DNA from: CAJQQK01 sp963696075
GTDB lineage: Bacteria > Pseudomonadota > Alphaproteobacteria > Rhizobiales > Hyphomicrobiaceae
DNA: 64,000 bases
Reading direction: 5' to 3'
Assembly: GCA_963696075.1 (NCBI GenBank)
Contig: CAVOJD010000006.1
Span: forward strand, 434,001 to 498,000
In this document: piece after piece, positions 8,471 through 16,201 of the stretch
How the letters are laid out: each line of letters begins with the position of its first letter
Position numbering within the stretch: position 1 is the first letter of the stretch
Translations under genes and position numbers: made by a program
The notes under the pieces: model-generated
Seen by the model: only the letters and a program-made list of their open reading frames with translations
What the model was told of the DNA's origin: nothing
Databases searched by the model: none

Positions 8471-8860
8471 TTGTCATCCTCGGGCTTGTCCCACGCCTGT
8501 CCGGTTCAACTCCAACGCTTCAGGCATAGACCGCGCTTCCCCTCCCCATCCCGTCATGGCCGCGCAGGCGGCCATCCACGCGCGCCTCAGCAAACGAGGC
8601 GCTGGCTGTGGAGCTCATGTCCCGCGGCAACGACTGAGTGACCCGAGAAGCCGCGTGATTGGATATGCCCGTGGATGGCCGCCTGCGCGGCCATGACGAT
8701 GGGTGTGGCAAATGAAATGGAAAAACGAACAAGCCGCTGCCGGCCGGGACTTCGCGTCTAGATCATCATCCGTTCCGAAATCGAGAGGCCAAATAAGGCT
8801 GTTGCGCCGTTTCGCGGAAACCTCAACCGGACAGGCGTGGGACAAGCCCGAGGATGACAA
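8471..8860. repeat. Nested perfect inverted repeats (36 bp outer, 29 bp inner)
   Basis: Outer arms 8471-8506 and 8825-8860 are exact reverse complements over 36 bases; inner arms 8552-8580 and 8670-8698 are exact over 29 bases. Each arm is itself partly palindromic (for example TGGCCGC-GCAG-GCGGCCA). The arm sequences, such as GTCATCCTCGGGCTTGTCCC, resemble interspersed palindromic repeats common in alphaproteobacterial intergenic DNA. No gene is supported inside. It may be a composite of REP-like units or a non-autonomous mobile unit. Confidence 0.8.
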
Positions 8861-9403
8861 TTGAGAGGCTATGCCGGCGATCCCACTCCAAAAAACCGGG
8901 CGGTCCGGAGGGTGTCCCTCCGGGCGGGTGCGGGCGGCAGCCCGCTCGCGCAGCGACCACAACGACTGCCCACACACCGTCGCCGCTCGCGCAGCGCCCC
9001 AATACGACGCCCACACGGACTTATCCCCGCGCTCGTCCCGGCCTGCATACTTCTCCCTCCACCCCCACACGGGATCGCGCTACCGGTGGCGACTGGCGCG
9101 TGAGGGGGCGGGCACTGTCATCCGAGGTTTATCGTTCGCTACGGTCCTCGGGCTGCCGAACCCTGCTCATACGGTGACGTATGGGAGTAACGAATAGCCG
9201 AGAAAAAAGGGACGGCGGACCTCCTGTCTCCGGTGCTTGAGGGTGGTTTGCGTGCGCGGGGCGTAAACGACGCCCACACTAATAAAAACACTGAGGGCGC
9301 CGCTTCGCCCCGCGTTCCCGAACTTGACTTTCACCTTCGTCAGCCACGCTGCGCGAAGCTGTCCGCGCTGGGCGGTGCCGGGCAGCCTCAACGGCCCCAC
9401 CCC
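8861..9403. other. Non-coding interval with short palindromes
   Basis: No ORF here has a ribosome site or recognisable product. Two small stems, GGAGGGTGTCCCTCC and CGGGCGGCAGCCCG (about 8900-8945), are the only structure seen. The interval ends at the stop of the glycosyltransferase gene on the minus strand. Confidence 0.5.
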
Positions 9404-11278
9404 TCACTTCCGCGCGTGATGCTCAGTCTTCTCCCACAGGTGCGGCTTGTGAATGAGTTGGACGAGCGCGCGCCATCCCGCGATCGAGAGCAGCAGCCAG
9501 TAGACCGGCGCCATCCAGATGTTGCCGGCAAGCGACCCGAGGCGGCCGCGGCGCGCGCCGATCACGAGCACCGCGACGGCCAGCGCAACGCCAAGTCCGG
9601 CATCGGTGAGGGCGACGGTCATGGCGATGTGGTGGAGGCTGCCGGGTACGGTGTCGAACGGTGTCGTGCTGAGCAGTTCAACCATGAGGACCGTCAGCAT
9701 GATCGGGTAGGTGAGGACCGACAGGAGGAAGCCTCCGATCAGCGCGTGAAAGCCGAACGAGCCCCACAGGCCAAGGTCGCGCAGCGTGCGAAACGGTTGG
9801 CGGGTGTGGACGAGCCAGGTCTGCATCCAGCCTTTGATCCAGCGCGTGCGCTGCGGCAGCCATTGCCGGAATTGATAGGGCGCTTCTTCCCACGTGTCGC
9901 AGTCGATCAGGCCGACCCGCCCGCCACTGCGCGCCAGGCGAATACCGAGGTCGGCATCCTCGGTGACGTTGAACGGGTCCCAGGGTTCCGCTTCGAGGAT
10001 GCGGCGCGGGAAGTGGTTCGACGTGCCGCTGAGGGGGATCGGCAACCCAAGGCGCACCAGACCGGGCAGCAGGGCGTGGAAGAGGGCTGCGTATTCGAGT
10101 GTGAACTGACGCGTGAGCCAGCTCTGGCGGGCATTGTAGATCGAAAGGCGCGCCTGCGCGCAGGCGTACCGGGACGGCATCGGCCCGATGCGTTCGGCCG
10201 CCCGTCGCAACTGATCGCGGTCCGGTACGTCCTCGGCATCGAACACGGTGACAAGGTCGCCGCGTGTCAGCGCCAAAGCCATGTCGAGTGCCTTGGGCTT
10301 GGTGCGCGGCTGGCGGTCGGGGACGACGATGATGCGCATGAACGGGGGCATCGCGAGGCGGGCGGCCGCGTCGCGGGTTTCGCGGTCGTCCTCTTCGAGG
10401 ATGATGGCAACCTCGAGCTTGGCGACCGGGTAGTCGAGGTTCGAAAGCGCCTCGACGAGATCGGGCAGCACGGCGGCTTCGCGGTAGAGCGGCACCAGCA
10501 GCGTGGCGTCCGGCAGGGAATGATCGGGGAGCGCTGCGGCGCGGCTGCGGTCGCCCCGCGAGAAGGTGCCAACCAGGACCGCGATCAGCACCAGCGCGCG
10601 AAACGCAACGATAAGCGCGAACAGGGTCGCGGTCGTGACCAGAAGAAACGTGGCAAGGCGCGCCGGTGCGACGAGGGCCGTCCCGAGCAGGGTGCCGGCG
10701 ATAAAGGCAAGCGTGACGAGCTGCCACAACCACATCCGCCGCCCCGCGGATGCCGCCGGCCGCCTGTCACGCAACCCGGTAACGGCCTGCTCGACGGCAA
10801 GACGCGCAACCCGGTCGCCGGGGCCGATCGAGCGTTCGCCGGTGCCGACATAGAGGACCGCCAGGTGGCCGCTGCGTCGCGCGCTGGCAAGCGCCTCGCG
10901 CACGTCTTCGGCTGCAAGGCCGGTCGCATCGATGCCGAAGGCGCCAGGCGGCACATCGTCTTGTCGGGCGACGACATCGACACCTTCATGCGCGCCAAGC
11001 GCCCTCGCATACGCCAGGGGGCTGACATGGCCTTCGTGGAACAACAGCCGCTGCACCGTGACGCGGAGCGCGGCGGCGCGTGCGACATGGGCTTCGATGT
11101 CGAAAGCATGCAGCCCCGCGAGATGCAGAAACCCGTAGCCGCCAAGCCGCCAGCCCGGATCGGACAACCCGGCGCGATGCTGTGATGTGGGAAGTGGTGG
11201 TGGGAGCGTCCGCAGGGGTGAAACGGCCGTGGCGCTCTGGCCCGCGTCGTCGTCACTGCCCCACCCGTCGCTCGTCAA
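9404..11278 (-). CDS. Membrane glycosyltransferase, GT2 family
   Basis: A 624-residue protein. After a soluble N-terminal region (about residues 1-170) come two membrane helices (about 185-245), then a GT-A catalytic domain with LLVPLYREAAVLPDLVEAL, the nucleotide-sugar DAED motif (VTVFDAEDVPD), the acceptor-site TEDADLGIRLA and the QxxRW-type motif QRTRWIKGWMQTW, followed by three or more C-terminal helices. This is the arrangement of processive or polyprenol-linked GT2 enzymes that make or export surface polysaccharide. Acceptor unknown. The frame begins at a TTG at 11278 with a weak site, so the true start is uncertain. Confidence 0.85.
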   Translation of the reverse strand: MTSDGWGSDDDAGQSATAVSPLRTLPPPLPTSQHRAGLSDPGWRLGGYGFLHLAGLHAFDIEAHVARAAALRVTVQRLLFHEGHVSPLAYARALGAHEGVDVVARQDDVPPGAFGIDATGLAAEDVREALASARRSGHLAVLYVGTGERSIGPGDRVARLAVEQAVTGLRDRRPAASAGRRMWLWQLVTLAFIAGTLLGTALVAPARLATFLLVTTATLFALIVAFRALVLIAVLVGTFSRGDRSRAAALPDHSLPDATLLVPLYREAAVLPDLVEALSNLDYPVAKLEVAIILEEDDRETRDAAARLAMPPFMRIIVVPDRQPRTKPKALDMALALTRGDLVTVFDAEDVPDRDQLRRAAERIGPMPSRYACAQARLSIYNARQSWLTRQFTLEYAALFHALLPGLVRLGLPIPLSGTSNHFPRRILEAEPWDPFNVTEDADLGIRLARSGGRVGLIDCDTWEEAPYQFRQWLPQRTRWIKGWMQTWLVHTRQPFRTLRDLGLWGSFGFHALIGGFLLSVLTYPIMLTVLMVELLSTTPFDTVPGSLHHIAMTVALTDAGLGVALAVAVLVIGARRGRLGSLAGNIWMAPVYWLLLSIAGWRALVQLIHKPHLWEKTEHHARK

Positions 11279-11454
11279 GGTCTTTCCGCCGGAACATGTC
11301 CCTCGTCACACAACTATAGGCGGGCGCAACAAGGTTCGCATCCGCAATCTGAGTATTGGATGTCAGAAAGTCTGTCGTAGTGCGCAATATGCGCCGCGAT
11401 GCACCGCAGGTCCGACCGCCATCGCCGCGCGCCATAAAAAGCGCCCGGCAGCGG

Positions 11455-11706
11455 TCAACCCGCCAAAGGCTGCCCGTAACAGGTGGCGGCGGCGATGATC
11501 CGCGCCTCGCCCTTGATCAGTTTGCGCGAGAGCTGCGTCGCCGCCCGCCGCACCCCGTTCAAGGACGGGCCAAGGCGCGGCGGATGCCCGCCCAAAGCCG
11601 CGATTTGTCCAGCGATCAGCGCGGCAAGAACGAGGCCGGCGACGAACTGCTCGCTGCTGCAGCGGCAGAAGGGAAGACGGTGGAGAGGGGCAAGGGTGAG
11701 GGCCAT
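11455..11706 (-). CDS. Possible small membrane or exported protein
   Basis: An 83-codon frame starting MALTLAPLHRLP, with one hydrophobic stretch (FVAGLVLAALIAGQIAAL) and a basic C-terminal half. The interval 11279-11944 otherwise shows no gene. No clear ribosome site precedes the ATG; a further upstream in-frame ATG adds twelve residues. It may be coding, but codon pattern alone does not prove this and no homolog is recognised. Confidence 0.3.
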   Translation of the reverse strand: MALTLAPLHRLPFCRCSSEQFVAGLVLAALIAGQIAALGGHPPRLGPSLNGVRRAATQLSRKLIKGEARIIAAATCYGQPLAG

Positions 11707-11944
11707 GGTTGTGATCCAGATGAGGTCGCCGGACGGCATCGACGGTTCCGGCGTTTGTTGGGTTGGATCACGATGGCGGCATTCAACTGGACCCGCTGTG
11801 TCCCACGTTACAGTTCCGGCGACAGCGGCAAAGAATGAACAAGGCGTTAAGAATTCCGCCAAAACGGATGAGAAGAATTCACGTATTATGTAGGAATTAT
11901 GCTTATAGAGATGATATATGTGCTGAGTAAAAAGGCTATTTCCA

Positions 11945-13906
11945 ATGCCGGCTGGGTATTCAAAAAACGGCCTCGCAATTGCCGCGGCCGCCGCAGTAGG
12001 TCTGCTGGCAATTGTGCTGGCTCTTGTTCCGCACGCAACGTCCCTCGTCCCGGTCGGCCTCGTCGCCGTCTCCGCCGTGACGGCAATCGTCGCGCGCAAT
12101 GAGGCCTCTCGCTTGCGCGATTGCCTCGCACGCTCCGAGGCTGAAGCAACAACCGCGGCACGCGACCTCCGTTTCACCCTTGATGCCATTGCCGAGGGCG
12201 TTGTCGTCGTCGAGCGCAACGGCAACGTCAGCGCGATCAACGAGAAAGCGATCGATATGCTTGACCTGCCCGCACACTACCGCGAGCCCGGCCAGCCCTT
12301 CACCGGCATCATTGACTACATGGCGGCACGCGGCGAATTCAAAGTCAGCGCGAATGATCTCGGTCGTCCCCAGGGATTGAGACAGAATGAGATTGAAAGG
12401 GTCCGGACCCTCGTCGACGGCGTGGAGAACGACACCTATGAACGCCGCCGTCCTGACGGGACTGTCCTGAAGGTTGCAAGCAGACGCACGCCCGGTGGCG
12501 GTTTCGTGCGGGTGATTACCGATGTCACCGAGCACCACCGCTCAGCCGAAAAGATTGAGCGTCTCTATCGCAACGATGCGCTCACGTCGCTCCCGAACCG
12601 TTCCTCTTTTGCCGAATACTTCAAGGACATCTTTGCGCACCGCCGGCCGGGCGACGAATTCTCACTGGTCATCGTGGATATCGACGCCTTCAAGCTGGTC
12701 AACGAAGCGCATGGCCATGCCACCGGCGACCGCTTGCTGCGCGCCATCGCGCTGCGCCTGACTGAGTCCGTGCGCGCAGGTGACTTTGTTGCGCGCACTG
12801 CTGGCGATGAATTCTCGATTGTTCTGCGTAAACTCGGCGACCCCCGGATTGCACTTGGCCGCGCGCGCGAACTCGTCAAGACTCTGCGAGAGCCATACGT
12901 GATCGACGACCATGTCATCGTCACCAGTGTCAGCGCCGGCGTCGCAATATGCCCGGGCGACGGCGAGACTTCGGAAGAAATTATCCGAAATGCCGATCTG
13001 GCGTTGCATAATGCGAAGCTTGAGGGCCGAAATACCTGCCGGCTCTTTGCCCCCAAACATGCCGAAAAGATTGCGGCGCGCCGCCGTATCGAGCATGATC
13101 TGGGGCGCGCTGTCCTGCACGATCAGCTCGCCCTCCACTATCAACCCCTCATCAATGTTTCCAACCGCCAGGTCGTCGGTTTCGAGGCGCTTTTGCGTTG
13201 GCGCCATCCGGAAATCGGTATGGTTTCGCCGGCCGAGTTCATACCGATCGCCGAGGAAACAGGACTGATCGCACCGATAGGCCGCTGGGTTTTGCGCCAG
13301 GCCTGCGAAGAAGCAATGCGCTGGCCAGACGACTTGCGCGTTGCCGTCAATCTGTCCGCGATCCAGTTCAAAACGTCGGCGCTGGTGGGTGAAATCAGAG
13401 AAGCCCTTCACACCAGTGGTCTGCCGCCTCATCGCCTCGAACTCGAGGTCACCGAAACAGCACTGCTCCATAATACCGAAAACACGGTTTCCCAGCTTCG
13501 AGAGATCGGAACGATGGGCGCGCGCATTGCCATGGACGATTTTGGCACCGGCTACTCGTCACTCAACTATCTGCGCGAATTCGCCTTCGATCGTATCAAG
13601 ATCGACGGCAGTTTCATCGCCGAACTCGGTTGCAGTTCGGAAGGCGACTCGATTGTCGAGGCAATCGTCGCCCTTGCCCGCTGCCTGGGCGTCGAGACGA
13701 CGGCCGAGGGGGTGGAGAAGCCGGACCAATTCGCGCGCCTCGCGCACATGGGATGCAGCGAGGTCCAAGGCTATCTCTTCGCCCGCCCGCGCCCCGCTGC
13801 ACAGATCGCAGAGATGCTGGATGCCGGTGCGAAAGCCGTTTCAACGATGCCATCGGCGCCGGCGTCACTCGACTTGAGCGCAAACGAATACCGACTGGCG
13901 AAATGA
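11945..13906 (+). CDS. PAS-GGDEF-EAL cyclic-di-GMP signalling protein
   Basis: A 653-residue membrane protein: two N-terminal helices (about residues 8-50), a PAS-like sensor (about 70-200), a GGDEF domain (about 215-375) and an EAL domain (about 390-635). The diguanylate cyclase motif is AGDEF (in ARTAGDEFSIV) rather than GGDEF. The EAL domain keeps FEALLRW, the VNLS asparagine, TETALL, DDFGTGYSSL, the IKID lysine and EGVE, so phosphodiesterase activity is expected. It probably lowers, or switches, c-di-GMP in response to a signal bound by the PAS domain. The 3' end overlaps the convergent gene at 13865 by 42 bases. Confidence 0.92.
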   Translation: MPAGYSKNGLAIAAAAAVGLLAIVLALVPHATSLVPVGLVAVSAVTAIVARNEASRLRDCLARSEAEATTAARDLRFTLDAIAEGVVVVERNGNVSAINEKAIDMLDLPAHYREPGQPFTGIIDYMAARGEFKVSANDLGRPQGLRQNEIERVRTLVDGVENDTYERRRPDGTVLKVASRRTPGGGFVRVITDVTEHHRSAEKIERLYRNDALTSLPNRSSFAEYFKDIFAHRRPGDEFSLVIVDIDAFKLVNEAHGHATGDRLLRAIALRLTESVRAGDFVARTAGDEFSIVLRKLGDPRIALGRARELVKTLREPYVIDDHVIVTSVSAGVAICPGDGETSEEIIRNADLALHNAKLEGRNTCRLFAPKHAEKIAARRRIEHDLGRAVLHDQLALHYQPLINVSNRQVVGFEALLRWRHPEIGMVSPAEFIPIAEETGLIAPIGRWVLRQACEEAMRWPDDLRVAVNLSAIQFKTSALVGEIREALHTSGLPPHRLELEVTETALLHNTENTVSQLREIGTMGARIAMDDFGTGYSSLNYLREFAFDRIKIDGSFIAELGCSSEGDSIVEAIVALARCLGVETTAEGVEKPDQFARLAHMGCSEVQGYLFARPRPAAQIAEMLDAGAKAVSTMPSAPASLDLSANEYRLAK

Positions 13907-14428
13907 AGCAGGCTCGCATCCTCTGACAAAACCTTTGAGGCCGGTCAGGAAGTCCCTGACGTCGGTTTCGACAATCGACGTTCGCGCGACGGCGCCGTTT
14001 CCAAGTGCGAAAAAATGGTCCATCGCCTCGCGCCGGCTGAACCCCCATATCGTTTCGCAATCAATACCGCCGCCCTCCGCCACCGTTTCGGCGGCCAGAT
14101 AGGTCCCAAAGTAGTGGACCCCGTCGGTCTCCGGCGCGATCGCGAGGCGCGCATCGGACAACAGGATCTCCTTCATGCGCAGCCACTTTGTGAAAGGCGC
14201 GGCATCAGCGACCAGGTAGGTCCACTTCACCAGGATCGGCGCGAGCACGACGCCGCGTTCACGCGTGGCCCTGATGCGCTCCCCGTTATCAAAGGCATCG
14301 AGCGGAACGTGCGACTGCCGACGGCCACCCTCGCGGGCCTCAGGTCCCTGTCCCGTCTTCAGTGCCTGGCGCTTCAGGATTTCGCGCGGCGACGGTGTCG
14401 AAAATGTTTGAGCCTGTTCCCGGTGCAT
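13865..14428 (-). CDS. Unrecognised protein, last gene of RiPP-like cluster
   Basis: A 187-residue soluble protein that I do not recognise. The ATG at 14428 follows GGAGGG by seven bases. The N-terminal 55 residues are polar and low in complexity; the rest has a compact mixed fold with VKWTYLVADAAPFTKWL, GVHYFGTYLAAET and a single cysteine pair region (IDCETIWG, RGCEPAS). It lies 128 bases after the precursor peptide gene, on the same strand, and is probably co-transcribed with it. Roles such as immunity, target or auxiliary modification are possible but unsupported by motif. Its 3' end overlaps the convergent GGDEF-EAL gene. Confidence 0.65.
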   Translation of the reverse strand: MHREQAQTFSTPSPREILKRQALKTGQGPEAREGGRRQSHVPLDAFDNGERIRATRERGVVLAPILVKWTYLVADAAPFTKWLRMKEILLSDARLAIAPETDGVHYFGTYLAAETVAEGGGIDCETIWGFSRREAMDHFFALGNGAVARTSIVETDVRDFLTGLKGFVRGCEPASFRQSVFVCAQVE

Positions 14429-14556
14429 GGATTTCCCTCCGTCGCCGTTTCGCGTCATTGGTCTTCGTGAGTTGTCTTCGTGAACGGCCGGGCCGGCGCG
14501 ATCTGCCCGCCTGCAATTGGGCTGGCAACCACACCCGCCCGGCCGCCCTCGCGGTC

Positions 14557-14832
14557 TTAGCTGTCCTTAGCCATGAAGTCGGCGGACGGCACGCTCACGC
14601 GCTCTTTCTCTTCCGTCGCCTTCTTGTCGTCGCCGGTCATATGCGGCTCGAACGGCGCGCTGATGCCGGTGCGAACCTGGAAGTTCACCGATTTGACCTC
14701 GGCGTTCTCCCCATCCCCCGTCATATGCGGTTCGAACGGGGCACTGATGCCCGTACGGACCTGGAAGTTCACCGAAGACACCATCGGCGCCTCGATCGAA
14801 CCTGATTGGTCGATCCACGTTCTGCTCAGCAT
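14557..14832 (-). CDS. Putative RiPP precursor with two identical 21-residue repeats
   Basis: A 91-residue peptide. Residues 20-40 and 48-68 are identical and begin SVNFQVRTGISAPFEPHM; they are spaced 28 residues apart. A 19-residue N-terminal segment (MLSRTWIDQSGSIEAPMVS) could serve as leader, and a charged tail follows. The two DNA copies differ at seven positions and every change is at a synonymous third base, which shows selection on the peptide. AAGGAG lies seven bases before the ATG. Next to radical SAM, PqqD-like and protease genes, this is most simply a substrate that is modified in or near the repeats and then cleaved. Confidence 0.75.
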   Translation of the reverse strand: MLSRTWIDQSGSIEAPMVSSVNFQVRTGISAPFEPHMTGDGENAEVKSVNFQVRTGISAPFEPHMTGDDKKATEEKERVSVPSADFMAKDS

Positions 14833-14901
14833 GACACACTCCTTGCTGAAGTTTGGCTCGGCCGCCTCGCCAGCCTGGCGGCAGAGTTTGTCTCAGTTTT
14901 T

Positions 14902-15189
14902 TTAATCGCTGGCGGAGATGATGTTGCGCTCAAGCAGTTGCGCAAAACCTGACTGGAATTGCTGCCGCGCCTTGTCGGGCCCGACGCGCTCCCCGATCGC
15001 CTCGACGAAATCATGTTCGATCTGGGCGTAAGGCCGCCCATCGCACAACTCGACGATGAAGAAGGCGGTCGCATTGAGGTCGATGATATCGGGCTCTGAC
15101 GGCGTGAAGGCGTAGGCGTGCCCCCACTCTTCGAACGGTCGCAGCACGACATCAGGAGTCTTCGCGTAGCAGCCATTCCGGGAGAACAT
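14902..15189 (-). CDS. PqqD-like RiPP recognition element protein
   Basis: A 95-residue protein starting MFSRNGCYAKTPDVVLRPF. The pattern of beta strands followed by helices, with FTPSEPDIIDLNATAFFIVELCDG and a helical C-terminus (EHDFVEAIGERVG), fits the PqqD family, whose members bind the leader of a precursor peptide and present it to a radical SAM enzyme. The ATG at 15189 follows AAGGAG; it overlaps the end of the maturase gene by 38 bases, so translation is probably coupled. An upstream extension of the frame has no start signal. Confidence 0.82.
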   Translation of the reverse strand: MFSRNGCYAKTPDVVLRPFEEWGHAYAFTPSEPDIIDLNATAFFIVELCDGRPYAQIEHDFVEAIGERVGPDKARQQFQSGFAQLLERNIISASD

Positions 15190-16201
15190 TGAGATCCACT
15201 CCTTGGTTGTTGTGAATGCAGTAGGGGTCGGACGCGGTGAACCGGCCGTGGAATGCGTAGGCCGTCGACCGGCATCCCCCGAGCGTGCCCTGGGTCTGTG
15301 AGCATTCCGCACACGTCTCCTCGACGTCGCTTTGGCGCAGCTGCTGATAAAGCGGATGGTTCCACGTCTCGAGGAAGGGGCGTTCGGTGACGTTGCCGAA
15401 GTCGACATATTCCCTGAGGTAGGGACACCCGATCGACTGGCCGGTCGGGCTCACAGCCGCATTCTGCCAGCAGCAATTGCCATCCTTGGGATGCCACGAC
15501 TGCATCAACTGGACGCTCGCCGGCACCTTCACCGAGTTGAGTGCGGTCATCATTTCATCGGCTGACAGCGACAGCTCCGCCCAGTTCTTCTTGGCCCGCC
15601 CGAGCGGGTAAAGCCGCAAGACGCCGACCTGATCAGCCCCGATGCGCTCGGCGAGATCGACATAGTCCTGCAGGTGCTCGTGATTTTTGCGCGAGAGGAT
15701 GCCAAGGATCGTGACCTTGATGCCTTCAGCCAGCGCGTTCTCCATCCCGGCAACCGCCCGGTCGTAGCTCCCAGGCGTTCTGGTCAGCTCGTCCTGAACG
15801 TCGGGCCGCGCGGCGAACAGGTCGACGTAGAGCCGGCCGACGCCAAGTTCCTTCAGCCGCTTTGCCCGCGCCTTGTCGATTCCGACCGCGTGCGTGCGAA
15901 TGGCGACATAGAGCCGGCGATTGACGTGCGCCAGAAGCTCTTCGAAGTCGGGACGGTCGAACGGTTCGCCGCCCTCGAAGAAGATGTGCAGGAAGTTGTC
16001 CCGCACCAGTTCGTCGATGAACGACTTCCACTGATCGGTCGATAACTCTCGGGCCGGATCGTTCTTGCAATCAGCGTAGCAAAGCTTGCAGTCCATGCTG
16101 CACGTTTGCGTCACGCAGATGGTCAGCTTGAACGGCTTGTCGAGCTTGGGGCGCGGCCACGCTTGCAGCCCTTCGGTCTGAGGCCTGAATAGTTCGTTCA
16201 T
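15152..16201 (-). CDS. Radical SAM/SPASM peptide maturase
   Basis: A 349-residue enzyme. Cys34, Cys38 and Cys41 (TCSMDCKLC) bind the radical SAM cluster; FFEGGEP at residues 74-80 is the SAM-binding GGE motif. The C-terminal SPASM region has a CX9GX4C element (CWQNAAVSPTGQSIGC), then CAEC and GGCRSTAYAFHG with a final cysteine in DPYC, which would hold auxiliary clusters. Such enzymes cross-link or otherwise modify ribosomal peptides. The ATG at 16201 overlaps the protease stop as ATGA; a 5' extension of the frame to 16327 lies inside the protease gene and is not used. Confidence 0.9.
   Translation of the reverse strand: MNELFRPQTEGLQAWPRPKLDKPFKLTICVTQTCSMDCKLCYADCKNDPARELSTDQWKSFIDELVRDNFLHIFFEGGEPFDRPDFEELLAHVNRRLYVAIRTHAVGIDKARAKRLKELGVGRLYVDLFAARPDVQDELTRTPGSYDRAVAGMENALAEGIKVTILGILSRKNHEHLQDYVDLAERIGADQVGVLRLYPLGRAKKNWAELSLSADEMMTALNSVKVPASVQLMQSWHPKDGNCCWQNAAVSPTGQSIGCPYLREYVDFGNVTERPFLETWNHPLYQQLRQSDVEETCAECSQTQGTLGGCRSTAYAFHGRFTASDPYCIHNNQGVDLNVLPEWLLREDS

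Noticed and set aside
9233..11185. 650-codon plus-strand ORF opposite the glycosyltransferase
   Set aside because: It is the antisense of a gene with clear GT2 motifs; its composition (Arg, Gly, Gln, Asp rich) is typical of a GC-rich shadow frame.
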